DNA of 22,921 bases from contig CBDVAK010000014.1 in NCBI GenBank assembly GCA_965371945.1, positions 1 through 22,921 on the forward strand, written 5' to 3'. Positions 14,251 to 21,983 of the stretch are shown one piece after another. The translations under genes were made by a program, and so were the position numbers. Each line of letters opens with the position of its first letter. The first letter of the stretch is position 1. The DNA is from CBDVAK01 sp965371945 (lineage in GTDB: Bacteria; Pseudomonadota; Gammaproteobacteria; Competibacterales; JAHEDQ01). Below the pieces are notes generated by a model. The model ran no database searches and had not been told where the DNA came from. It worked only from the letters and a program-made list of their open reading frames with translations.

Positions 14251-15018
14251 ATGCGTGAGGTCGTTCTGGACACCGAGACCACTGGATTGGAGGTTGCGCA
14301 GGGACATCGTGTGATCGAGATCGGTTGTGTGGAAATCGTCAATCGGCGGATCACCGACCGGAACTTCCATACGTATCTGCAGCCGGATCGGGAGGTGGAC
14401 GAGGGGGCGGTGGCAATCCACGGGATTACCGGCGAATTTCTTGCCGACAAGCCACGCTTTGCCGAGGTGGCGAATTCTTTTCTGGAGTTTGTGGACGGTG
14501 CCCGTCTGGTGATACACAACGCGGCATTCGACCTGGGATTCCTCAATCACGAGCTGAAAGCCGTGCAGGGGCCTGACGTCGAGGTGCTCGAGGACCGCTG
14601 TGGTGTCCTGGATACCCTGATAATGGCGAGACGCCGGCACCCTGGGCAACGTGCCACGCTGGACGCCCTCTGCAAACGCTATGGCGTCAGCAATTCGCAT
14701 CGCCAGTTGCACGGTGCGTTGCTGGATGCGGAACTGCTGGCTGGTGTCTACCTGGCAATGACCAGTGGCCAGGTCGCCCTGTCACTTGAAGGTTCCGAAC
14801 CGGGGTTGGGGTTGCCAGCCACCCACGATATGCAGGCATCGCGACAGGTCTCGACCGCCGCATCCCGGTCGCCGTTGCCGGTCATCCGCGCCAGTGCCGG
14901 CGAGCTGGCCCAGCACCAGGCCTATCTCGCAGTGCTCGATAAGGCCGCCGGCAAGCCCTGCCTGTGGCGCCGGCTATCGCCTGCGGAAGTTGCGCCGGAG
15001 CAGGCCGGAGAGGAGTAG
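14251..15018 (+). CDS. dnaQ: DNA polymerase III epsilon subunit, 3'-5' proofreading exonuclease
   Basis: DnaQ is the proofreading subunit of the replicative polymerase core. The 255-residue product begins MREVVLDTETTGLE with ExoI residues Asp7 and Glu9, ExoII Asp94 in HNAAFDLGFLNHE, and ExoIII His154 and Asp159 in LHGALLDAELL, so the DEDDh active site is complete. A variable linker leads to a C-terminal region that usually contacts the polymerase alpha subunit, here around residues 210-250. GGAGG 8 nt before ATG 14251 fixes the start. The longer open frame back to 14065 overlaps rnhA and is not used. Confidence 0.96.
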   Translation: MREVVLDTETTGLEVAQGHRVIEIGCVEIVNRRITDRNFHTYLQPDREVDEGAVAIHGITGEFLADKPRFAEVANSFLEFVDGARLVIHNAAFDLGFLNHELKAVQGPDVEVLEDRCGVLDTLIMARRRHPGQRATLDALCKRYGVSNSHRQLHGALLDAELLAGVYLAMTSGQVALSLEGSEPGLGLPATHDMQASRQVSTAASRSPLPVIRASAGELAQHQAYLAVLDKAAGKPCLWRRLSPAEVAPEQAGEE

Positions 15019-15116
15019 TGCTCGATGGCACATGCTTTGCGTGGCCACACACTACGCTACTTGACGCATTTGCGGGCCTTTCGTGGTCACATGTAGTTAA
15101 GGAATGCCGCGTTTAC

Positions 15117-15121
15117 GGAGG
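15117..15121 (+). promoter_or_regulatory. Ribosome binding site fixing the YiiX-like gene start
   Basis: GGAGG lies 6 nt before ATG 15128. The in-frame ATG at 15104 has AAGGA directly abutting it, too close to work. Confidence 0.65.
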
Positions 15122-15127
15122 GCGGCG

Positions 15128-16027
15128 ATGGGTATCAAAGGCTGGCTAGGCGGCAACATCACCAATTTCCTGAACGCGGAAAAACCTCCGCCGGCGGCAC
15201 CGCTTTGCGATTTCGAGAAGCTGCGTTTTGAACTGCGGCCCTCGGATGTGATCCTGGTTGAGGGACGCAGTCGCGTCAGCGAAGTTATCAAACTGATCAC
15301 CCAGAGTTCATGGACTCATTCCATGTTGTACCTGGGACGGCTGGCCGACATCGATGATCCGCAGATCAGACTCAAGATCCGCCAGAGTTACAGTGGTGAT
15401 CCCAGCGAGCAATTGCTGATCGAGGCGTTGATCGGACAAGGCACCATCGTCGTGCCATTGTCCAGATATCGCGATGATCATCTACGCATCTGCCGCCCGC
15501 GCGGCGTGTCCAGACAGGATGCCCAGGCGGTGATCGCCTATGCCGCGGCCCGTCTGGGTGTGCCTTACGATATGCGCCAGATCCTGGATCTGGCGAGATT
15601 TCTGATGCCGTGGGCAATTTTTCCCAGACGCTGGCGATCGAGCCTGTTCGAACGTCGTGCCGGCGCGGTGACGCGCACGGTTTGTTCGACACTGCTGGTC
15701 GAGGCGTTTGCCTCGGTCAACTTCCCGGTGCTGCCTGTCGTTGAGCCTGGTGTGGACGGTGGCTATCGCTTATACCCTCGCAACGCGCGATTGTTCGCGC
15801 CGCGGGATTTCGATTACTCACCTTATTTCGACATCATCAAGTATCCCTTCGTCGCATTTGGTGAAGCAGGGCTGTACCGGCGTCTGCCCTGGCAGCACGG
15901 GGTGGTTTGCAATGAAGAAGGCGACTGTGTGCTGGTAGCGGTCGAGCATACCGATGGTTCGCCGCCATCAGCGCCGCCAGCCGGGGAAGCCACCGATCAG
16001 ACGTCGACTTCAGCATCCGCCAGATAA
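15128..16027 (+). CDS. YiiX/YaeF-type permuted papain-like amidase (NlpC/P60 superfamily)
   Basis: This 299-residue protein matches the permuted papain-like (YiiX/YebB) group of cysteine amidases. The N-terminal block RPSDVILVEGRSRVSEVIK leads to the predicted catalytic His64 in SSWTHSMLYLG. The predicted nucleophile Cys186 follows the family context TRTVCSTLLVEAF. The circularly permuted order, His before Cys, is as expected. Substrates for the group are poorly defined; peptidoglycan peptides or lipid amides are the usual suggestions. There is no signal peptide, so a cytoplasmic location is likely. The C-terminal 25 residues are Ser/Pro/Ala-rich, and their coding DNA overlaps the 3' end of the convergent ppsA by 31 bp. 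The gene follows dnaQ after 109 nt. Confidence 0.82.
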   Translation: MGIKGWLGGNITNFLNAEKPPPAAPLCDFEKLRFELRPSDVILVEGRSRVSEVIKLITQSSWTHSMLYLGRLADIDDPQIRLKIRQSYSGDPSEQLLIEALIGQGTIVVPLSRYRDDHLRICRPRGVSRQDAQAVIAYAAARLGVPYDMRQILDLARFLMPWAIFPRRWRSSLFERRAGAVTRTVCSTLLVEAFASVNFPVLPVVEPGVDGGYRLYPRNARLFAPRDFDYSPYFDIIKYPFVAFGEAGLYRRLPWQHGVVCNEEGDCVLVAVEHTDGSPPSAPPAGEATDQTSTSASAR

Positions 16028-18375
16028 AGCCAGGTTTGCACCACCGTGTCTGGATTCAGCGAAACACTTTCGATTCCTTCATCCATCAACCAGCGCGCCA
16101 GATCCGGATGATCGGACGGCCCCTGCCCACAGATGCCGATGTACTTGCCCTGCTTGAGGCAGGCCTGGATCGCCATATGCAGTAGCTGACGTACCGCGGG
16201 ATCGCGTTCGTCGAACAGATGCGCAATGAGTCCAGAGTCCCGGTCCAACCCGAGCGTGAGCTGGGTGAGATCGTTGGAGCCGATCGAGAAGCCGTCGAAG
16301 TGTTCGAGGAATTGCTCCGCCAGCAGTGCATTCGAGGGCAGCTCGCACATCATGATCAGCCGCAGGTCGTCCTGACCCCGCCGCAGGCCATTCTCGGCCA
16401 ACAGTTGCACGACCTGCTCGGCTTCGCCGACGGTGCGCACGAACGGCACCATGATCCAGACGTTTGACAGCCCCATCACCTCTCGCACCCGCTTGAGTGC
16501 ACGGCATTCGAGTTCAAAACAGTCGTGAAAACTTTCCGCCACATAGCGCGATGCGCCCCGGAACCCGATCATGGGGTTCTCCTCATGGGGTTCGTAGAGC
16601 TCGCCGCCGAGCAGATTCGCGTATTCGTTGGACTTGAAATCCGACATGCGCACGATCACCGGCTTAGGATGGAAAGCAGCCGCGATGGTGGAAATGCCTT
16701 CCTTGAGCCGTTCGACGTAGTATTCCACCGGGTCGCTGTAGCCGCTGATCTGGTCGGCTACCCGGGCGCGCAATTCCGGCGGCAGGGTATCGAACTCGAG
16801 CAGCGCCTTGGGGTGAATGCCGATCATGCGGTTGATGATGAACTCCAACCGTGCCAGCCCGACACCATCGTTCGGCAAGGACGCGAAGTCGAAGGCACGA
16901 TCCGGGTTGCCCACGTTCATCATGATCTTGAAGGGCAGCTCGGGCAGGGTTTCCAGACTGAGTTCACGAACCTCGAACTGCAGCAGACCCTGATAAACAT
17001 GCCCGGTGTCGCCCTCCGCGCACGATACGGTAATGGGTTCCGCATCGGGAATTGCGCTGGTGGCGTTGCCGCAGCCAACCACTGCCGGGATTCCGAGTTC
17101 CCTGGCGATGATGGCCGCATGGCAGGTGCGACCGCCACGATTGGTGACGATGGCGGAGGCACGCTTCATGATCGGTTCCCAATCCGGGTCGGTCATGTCG
17201 GTGACCAAAACGTCGCCCGTTCTCACCAGGTCCATCTGGCTGATATCGCTGATTACTCGTGCGCTGCCTGAGCCGATACGCTGGCCGATGCTGCGGCCAC
17301 TGGTCAGCAGCCTCGAAGTACCACCGAGATGATAGCGTTGCAGAACCTGGGTATTAGCCCGGCTTTGTACGGTCTCGGGGCGCGCCTGCAGTATGTAAAG
17401 CTTGCCATCCTCACCGTCCTTGCCCCATTCGATATCCATGGGACGGCCATAGTGGTCTTCGATGATCAGCGCCTGTCGCGCCAGTGACTCGATTTCATCG
17501 TCACTGATCGAGAACCGGCGTCGTTCCGAGTCCGCTACCGGCACCGTCTGTACCGAATCTCCATCGTCACCGTGATCGCGATAGATCATCTTGATGGCTT
17601 TCGCACCCAGCGTGCGTCTGAGGATGGCCGGGCGACCCGCCCTGAGGGTAGGTTTGTGTACATAGAATTCGTCCGGATTGACCGCACCCTGCACCACGGT
17701 TTCCCCCAACCCGTAGGCAGCGGTGATAAAGACAGCATGCGGAAACCCGGATTCGGTATCGATGGTGAAAATTACGCCGCTGGCCCCGCGGTCGCTGCGC
17801 ACCATCTGTTGCACACCCGCCGACAAGGCGACGTGGCTGTGATCGAAGCCGTGGTGGACCCGATAGCTGATCGCCCGATCGTTGTACAGAGAAGCGAAAA
17901 CCTCGCGAATGCGCTGCAGCACGGCGTCAATCCCGGAGACATTGAGGAAGGTCTCCTGCTGTCCGGCAAACGAGGCGTCCGGAAGATCTTCGGCGGTGGC
18001 GGATGAGCGAACCGCAAAGCTGACATGCTCACCGGATTCACCGGCGAGTCGCTGAAAGGCGTCGCGGATGTCGGTTTCCAGATCGGCTTGGAAAGGTGAG
18101 TCGAGTATCCACTGGCGGATCTGCGCGCCGGTTTCGGCAAGCCTGTTGACGTCCTCGATGTCCAGAGTATCCAGGGCCTTGCCGATGCGTTCGACAAGTC
18201 CGTTGTGGGCGAGAAAGCTCCGGTAGGCCTGGGCGGAAGTGGCAAAACCTCCTGGAACCCGGACGCCCGCCTCGGAGAGATTGCTGATCATCTCGCCCAG
18301 CGATGCGTTCTTGCCCCCCACCCGGTCGACGTCACCCATTCTCAGTGACTTGAACCACAGAACGTTTTCCGGCAC
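15997..18375 (-). CDS. ppsA: Phosphoenolpyruvate synthase (pyruvate, water dikinase)
   Basis: PpsA converts pyruvate, ATP and water to phosphoenolpyruvate, AMP and phosphate for gluconeogenesis. The 792-residue product has the same length as E. coli PpsA. The N-terminal ATP-grasp domain shows GDVDRVGGKNASLGEM and SFAVRSSATAEDLP. The swivelling phosphohistidine domain has His419 in GGRTCHAAIIAREL. The C-terminal PEP-binding TIM barrel has SIGSNDLTQLTLGLDRD and the active-site Cys in GICGQGPSD. GTG 18375 is the preferred start because CCCTCC on the plus strand provides GGAGGG 7 nt upstream; a TTG at 18390 lacks one. The usual gammaproteobacterial partner ppsR is not beside it. Its tail overlaps the YiiX-like gene. 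Confidence 0.96.
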   Translation of the reverse strand: MPENVLWFKSLRMGDVDRVGGKNASLGEMISNLSEAGVRVPGGFATSAQAYRSFLAHNGLVERIGKALDTLDIEDVNRLAETGAQIRQWILDSPFQADLETDIRDAFQRLAGESGEHVSFAVRSSATAEDLPDASFAGQQETFLNVSGIDAVLQRIREVFASLYNDRAISYRVHHGFDHSHVALSAGVQQMVRSDRGASGVIFTIDTESGFPHAVFITAAYGLGETVVQGAVNPDEFYVHKPTLRAGRPAILRRTLGAKAIKMIYRDHGDDGDSVQTVPVADSERRRFSISDDEIESLARQALIIEDHYGRPMDIEWGKDGEDGKLYILQARPETVQSRANTQVLQRYHLGGTSRLLTSGRSIGQRIGSGSARVISDISQMDLVRTGDVLVTDMTDPDWEPIMKRASAIVTNRGGRTCHAAIIARELGIPAVVGCGNATSAIPDAEPITVSCAEGDTGHVYQGLLQFEVRELSLETLPELPFKIMMNVGNPDRAFDFASLPNDGVGLARLEFIINRMIGIHPKALLEFDTLPPELRARVADQISGYSDPVEYYVERLKEGISTIAAAFHPKPVIVRMSDFKSNEYANLLGGELYEPHEENPMIGFRGASRYVAESFHDCFELECRALKRVREVMGLSNVWIMVPFVRTVGEAEQVVQLLAENGLRRGQDDLRLIMMCELPSNALLAEQFLEHFDGFSIGSNDLTQLTLGLDRDSGLIAHLFDERDPAVRQLLHMAIQACLKQGKYIGICGQGPSDHPDLARWLMDEGIESVSLNPDTVVQTWLYLADAEVDV

Positions 18376-18382
18376 TTCGCAA

Positions 18383-18388
18383 CCCTCC
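18383..18388 (-). promoter_or_regulatory. Ribosome binding site fixing the ppsA GTG start
   Basis: GGAGGG on the minus strand lies 7 nt before GTG 18375. It favours a 792-residue product over the 797-residue open frame. Confidence 0.75.
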
Positions 18389-18519
18389 AACCTGACGTCG
18401 ACCCGCCCGCACGATGACCGGGAGCACTTGTGTCGTTTGTGACCCGGTTGTTAACCTGTTGTCCAGCCCGCCAAGCGTGATGCATCTGCCGCCTGGACTG
18501 TGGGCAATGTTGCGTCGCA

Positions 18520-18969
18520 ATGGTAATGGGCATGTTGCTGTCTTGCAAAAGAGAACGTTCGGGTGGGCCGTTGCTGCATGGTGGCTTTGCAGCACTCATG
18601 GAGCTCTACGAGCAAAACTACCTGCTTGCCAGACGTCTGATCCCGGCCATTCCCGACACGGGTGTGTGCCGTACGGCGAGGCTTGACGGCGCGCTCGATC
18701 TGCATCTGCGGGTGCTGGAACGGCATCCCTATACCTCGGATCTTTGCCTGACATACCGGTTTCCGCGTCCTGATGGCTGTATCCTGGAACCGGATCTGCG
18801 ACTGCGGATCTATCATGATGCCAGGACCGCCGAGGCGATGACCGCGCAGTTGCGGCAGTGGACGCTGCCGCCAGGTTCCGCACCCGCAGACGCTCGGGCC
18901 CGCTGGAGATTGAACCGCTTCCTGATGAAGTGGTTGCGCTATTGTTTGCACCAGGGCTATCGGTTTTGA
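18520..18969 (+). CDS. YqiB-family (DUF1249) protein of unknown function
   Basis: The conserved core matches E. coli YqiB: MELYEQNYLLARRLIP near residues 27-42, LRIYHDARTAEAM in the middle, and the terminal RFLMKWLRYCLHQGYRF. The family is a small cytoplasmic protein without assigned function. The start is uncertain. ATG 18520 gives 149 residues but has no good ribosome site, and the first 15 residues are not family-like. Other in-frame candidates are ATG 18532, TTG 18571 and ATG 18598, the last probably too short. It is divergent from ppsA across about 145 nt, where I found no confident promoter. The iscR gene follows 115 nt downstream on the same strand. Confidence 0.85.
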   Translation: MVMGMLLSCKRERSGGPLLHGGFAALMELYEQNYLLARRLIPAIPDTGVCRTARLDGALDLHLRVLERHPYTSDLCLTYRFPRPDGCILEPDLRLRIYHDARTAEAMTAQLRQWTLPPGSAPADARARWRLNRFLMKWLRYCLHQGYRF

Positions 18970-18997
18970 GGAACTGATGACGGTATGATCCGATCTA

Positions 18998-19022
18998 ATT
19001 CTTGACTGTTTTGATCAGGTAA
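18998..19022 (+). promoter_or_regulatory. IscR type 1 operator overlapping the iscR promoter
   Basis: The left half ATTCTTGACT and right half GATCAGGTAA are separated by five T-rich bases. Against the 25-base type 1 IscR consensus known from E. coli, I count 21 matches; the mismatches are in the third base, two bases at the start of the right half, and the last base. It covers the -35 and spacer of the iscR promoter, as expected for [2Fe-2S]-IscR autorepression. Confidence 0.8.
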
Positions 19023-19028
19023 TATACT
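19002..19028 (+). promoter_or_regulatory. iscR promoter
   Basis: -35 TTGACT at 19002-19007 and -10 TATACT at 19023-19028 have a short 15-nt spacer; TACTTT at 19025 gives 17 nt. The promoter is buried in the IscR operator. The predicted leader to the iscR ATG is about 50 nt. Confidence 0.65.
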
Positions 19029-19084
19029 TTTCACAGCACTAGAAGCGGGAAATGCGGCTGGTTCCGCAATCTGGAGTGATCTTC

Positions 19085-19585
19085 ATGAGGCTGTCAACCA
19101 AAGGGCGTTATGCCGTCACCGCGATGATGGATCTGGCACTGCACGACTCGGCCGGCCCAGTGACACTGGCAGAGATCTCGGAATGCCAGGATATTTCCCT
19201 TTCCTATCTGGAGCAGCTTTTCGCCAAACTTCGGCGTGGCGGACTGGTGGAAGGTGTGCGTGGACCTGGAGGGGGCTATCGACTGGCGCGGCTGCCGGAT
19301 GCGATTTCGGTGGCGGATATCGTTTGTGCTGTCGATGAGAATGTGGATTCAACCCGCTGCGCTGGCAACAAGAACTGTCAGGGTGGTCGTCGTTGCCTGA
19401 CGCACGATCTGTGGAGCGAGCTGAGCAGTCAGATTCATCGTTTCCTGAGCGGAATCACCTTGGCCCAGTTCGTTGATCGGGACACAGTCCGCAGGATCTC
19501 GATGCGGCAGGACAAGTTCCATGGGCGAAATGGCCGTGAGGAACTGACGCTGAAGCTGCACCACGACAAGAAAACGGCCGCCTGA
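19085..19585 (+). CDS. iscR: Fe-S cluster assembly transcriptional regulator IscR (Rrf2 family)
   Basis: IscR senses cellular Fe-S status and represses its own operon when holding a [2Fe-2S] cluster. The 166-residue product begins MRLSTKGRYAVTAMMDLAL, has the winged-helix recognition segment ISLSYLEQLFAKLRRGGLV and the wing GPGGGYRLAR, and carries all cluster ligands at the E. coli positions: Cys92, Cys98, Cys104 and His107. That set separates it from NsrR and CymR. ATG 19085 has GGAG 8 nt upstream; an earlier start at 19052 is unlikely. A type 1 IscR operator precedes it. The next gene is iscU, 15 nt away, not iscS as in most gammaproteobacteria. Confidence 0.95.
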   Translation: MRLSTKGRYAVTAMMDLALHDSAGPVTLAEISECQDISLSYLEQLFAKLRRGGLVEGVRGPGGGYRLARLPDAISVADIVCAVDENVDSTRCAGNKNCQGGRRCLTHDLWSELSSQIHRFLSGITLAQFVDRDTVRRISMRQDKFHGRNGREELTLKLHHDKKTAA

Positions 19586-19600
19586 ACCGGAGGACTGACG

Positions 19601-20005
19601 ATGGCATACAGTGACAAGGTTCTTGATCACTACGAGCATCCACGCAATGTGGGTTCGTTCGACAAGGCGGATGAAAACATCGGTACTGGAATGGTTGGTG
19701 CCCCGGCCTGCGGCGATGTGATGAAATTGCAGATCAAGGTCGATCAAAGCGGTGTCATAGAAGACGCGAAGTTCAAGACCTATGGCTGTGGTTCGGCGAT
19801 TGCCTCCAGCTCGCTGCTGACCGAGTGGGTCAAGGGCAGGACGCTCGAACAGGCGCGCCAGATCAAGAACACCGATATCGTGGAGGAACTGGCTCTGCCG
19901 CCGGTCAAGATCCATTGTTCCGTGCTGGCGGAGGATGCCATCACCGCGGCGATCGAGGATTACCAGCGCAAGCAGGTACCTGTTGCCGAGACCGATGTCG
20001 CTTAG
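19601..20005 (+). CDS. iscU: Fe-S cluster assembly scaffold IscU
   Basis: IscU is the scaffold on which [2Fe-2S] clusters are built from sulfur supplied by a cysteine desulfurase. The 134-residue product has Cys37 and Asp39 in GAPACGDVMKLQI, Cys63 in TYGCGSAIASSSL, and His105 and Cys106 in KIHCSVLAEDAI, so all active residues are present. LPPVK at 99-103 is the HscA-binding motif. GGAGG precedes ATG 19601. It has about six extra C-terminal residues compared with E. coli IscU. iscS, iscA, hscBA and fdx do not follow. Instead the last 65 bp overlap the convergent tgpA-like gene. Confidence 0.95.
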   Translation: MAYSDKVLDHYEHPRNVGSFDKADENIGTGMVGAPACGDVMKLQIKVDQSGVIEDAKFKTYGCGSAIASSSLLTEWVKGRTLEQARQIKNTDIVEELALPPVKIHCSVLAEDAITAAIEDYQRKQVPVAETDVA

Positions 20006-21983
20006 AGGTTGAACCTCGGACGCGAAAGGTGCTGACCACTGCCTCGAGGCGGCGTAACAGTACCGGGTCGTCACCGCTACCATAGCGCAACCTCATATAC
20101 AAACGACTGACCCGCCATATCTCGGGTGCTATATCGGGGCGGAGTTGCGCAATCCTCGATGCATAATCGCGGGGTCCCTCGTGCTGCCGCCGATGCAGTC
20201 CAGCCCTCGCCAGCCGGCTGCAGTAGCGGCGATAGGCTGTTCCAATGCGGTCGTCCGGGCGCTGCCTTGCCGTCAATTTCGGTAACCACCAGGCGGCGGC
20301 TGCGATCAAGGCCAGGCTGGCCACCAGCAGCAACAACAATGATCGGGCACGATCCTGCGGTAGATCCAGTGCGCGCAGCAGGCCGAGCTGGCTGGCGGCA
20401 TCGAATCCGACCACCCAGTCATTCCAGCTGTTGTTGACCGCGTCCCAGGCCAGCGCCAGCGGATACAGCCAGTGCGATCCTCCCCGGACCAGCAATGGCA
20501 GGTCCGCATCGTCCGGCAGCGCGGCTGCCAGACCGGATTCGATCCGTTGTGGTGCCACCGCCGCGGTCGGGTCGACGCGGACCCAGCCGCGGCCGGTGAT
20601 CCAGACTTCAGACCAGGCATGCGCATCGGACTGGCGCACAATCCAGTAGTCGCCCAACGGGTTGGCTTCACCACCCTGATAACCCGTCACCACGCGCGCG
20701 GGGATGCCGGCCGCGCGCATGAGCAGCGTGAAGCTGCTCGCGTACAGTTCGCAAAAGCCGCGACGACTACGAAACAGGAACTGGTCGTTGGGATGGCGAC
20801 CCAGCACCGGTGGCGTGAGTGTGTAGACGAAGGGTTGCTCGCGAAACATCGCCAGCGCTCGCTGCACGATCTGCATCGGCGCCAGTCCCTGCTGCTGCCA
20901 GGCCATGCCGAGGGCACGGGTTCGGGGATCTTCATCGTCAGGGTAGCGCAGCGTTGCGCGTCGTTGCTGGCGGTTCAGCGTGCTCTGGAAACCAAAACGC
21001 AGATAGGAATCCTGGCGATAGCGTAACAGCTCGGTGACGTCGTGGTTGCTGAGCAATTGCCTGGAGGCCGTCATGCGGGCGTTGGGGGGCGTCGATGCCG
21101 GCATATCGAGTGCGAACAGCCAACGGCCCTGGTGCGGTTCCAGGTTCACTGTGTAGCGCGTCGTGGGCCCTTCCGGTATCAACGGTTGCGGGCTGCCGGT
21201 GTCGTCCGTGTAAACCGTCCAGCGTCCGCTGCGGTAGTCCTGCAGAACCGGGCCACGCCAGTACAGATCCGGTCGCGCAGGCACCGGCGAAAGAAAGCGA
21301 ACACGGAACGCCACCGCCGCCGATTGACTCAGTTCGCTGATACTGCCCGGGCTCATTGAATCGCTGACCCCGGTGGTGGCGGTCGCCCCGGGCGCTGGTA
21401 TCCCCCACAATGGGCCCGGCAGGCGCGGCACCAGCAGAAACAGAACCACGGCCACCGGTATGGCTTGAACCACCATGCCTGCTGAACTCCGTAACTGCTG
21501 TCGGGTGGTGATGGGGGAGTGGCGAGCGTTCAGCATCAGGGCGCCGTTGAGCACCGTGACGACCGTTAGCCCGTAGACCATGGACAGCGGTGACTGGGAA
21601 TAAAAGAACCAGGTCAGGGCAAGCAGATATCCCAGCAGAACGGCCATGATGACATCGCGCTGGTTGCGTGTCTCCAGCAGCTTGAGCGCACTCATCACGA
21701 CCAGCAGAGCCGTTCCTCCCTCGCGCATGGCGGACCAGTCGTGGGTCAGCGCAACCGCCACGCTGGCCGCCAGCGTGGCGATCGCAAGACTCCATCGTGA
21801 CGGTAACGCAGTGCCGCGACCAGCTGCTCGCCAGCGCCACAGGGCCGCCAGCGCAAATAGCGGCGGTATCCACACGGCCAGATGCAGCAAATGGGGCGCA
21901 ATGGCCAGGGTCAGCCCCGCCAGCAACCAGTTCAACGGCGGTTGCCGGACCGCGGTGCAGGCCACCATCACCTGCTTACTCAT
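19941..21983 (-). CDS. TgpA-like membrane protein: DUF3488 plus transglutaminase domain
   Basis: This resembles TgpA of Pseudomonas, a membrane protein with a periplasmic transglutaminase-like domain. The 680-residue product has about five or six N-terminal transmembrane helices (roughly residues 15-200) and a large extracytoplasmic domain. Its transglutaminase core has Cys411 in RGFCELYASS, His455 in SDAHAWSEVWI and Asp471 in WVRVDPTAAV; the spacings of 44 and 16 equal those I recall for TgpA. One more helix follows (SLLLLLVASLALIAAAAWW), then a cytoplasmic tail. ATG 21983 overlaps the stop of the DUF58 gene by 8 nt (ATGAGTAA). About 21 C-terminal residues are encoded by DNA antisense to iscU and look like random basic sequence. 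A longer open frame upstream overlaps the DUF58 gene and is not real. Confidence 0.9.
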   Translation of the reverse strand: MSKQVMVACTAVRQPPLNWLLAGLTLAIAPHLLHLAVWIPPLFALAALWRWRAAGRGTALPSRWSLAIATLAASVAVALTHDWSAMREGGTALLVVMSALKLLETRNQRDVIMAVLLGYLLALTWFFYSQSPLSMVYGLTVVTVLNGALMLNARHSPITTRQQLRSSAGMVVQAIPVAVVLFLLVPRLPGPLWGIPAPGATATTGVSDSMSPGSISELSQSAAVAFRVRFLSPVPARPDLYWRGPVLQDYRSGRWTVYTDDTGSPQPLIPEGPTTRYTVNLEPHQGRWLFALDMPASTPPNARMTASRQLLSNHDVTELLRYRQDSYLRFGFQSTLNRQQRRATLRYPDDEDPRTRALGMAWQQQGLAPMQIVQRALAMFREQPFVYTLTPPVLGRHPNDQFLFRSRRGFCELYASSFTLLMRAAGIPARVVTGYQGGEANPLGDYWIVRQSDAHAWSEVWITGRGWVRVDPTAAVAPQRIESGLAAALPDDADLPLLVRGGSHWLYPLALAWDAVNNSWNDWVVGFDAASQLGLLRALDLPQDRARSLLLLLVASLALIAAAAWWLPKLTARQRPDDRIGTAYRRYCSRLARAGLHRRQHEGPRDYASRIAQLRPDIAPEIWRVSRLYMRLRYGSGDDPVLLRRLEAVVSTFRVRGSTSKRHRSRQQVPACAGNPRSPR

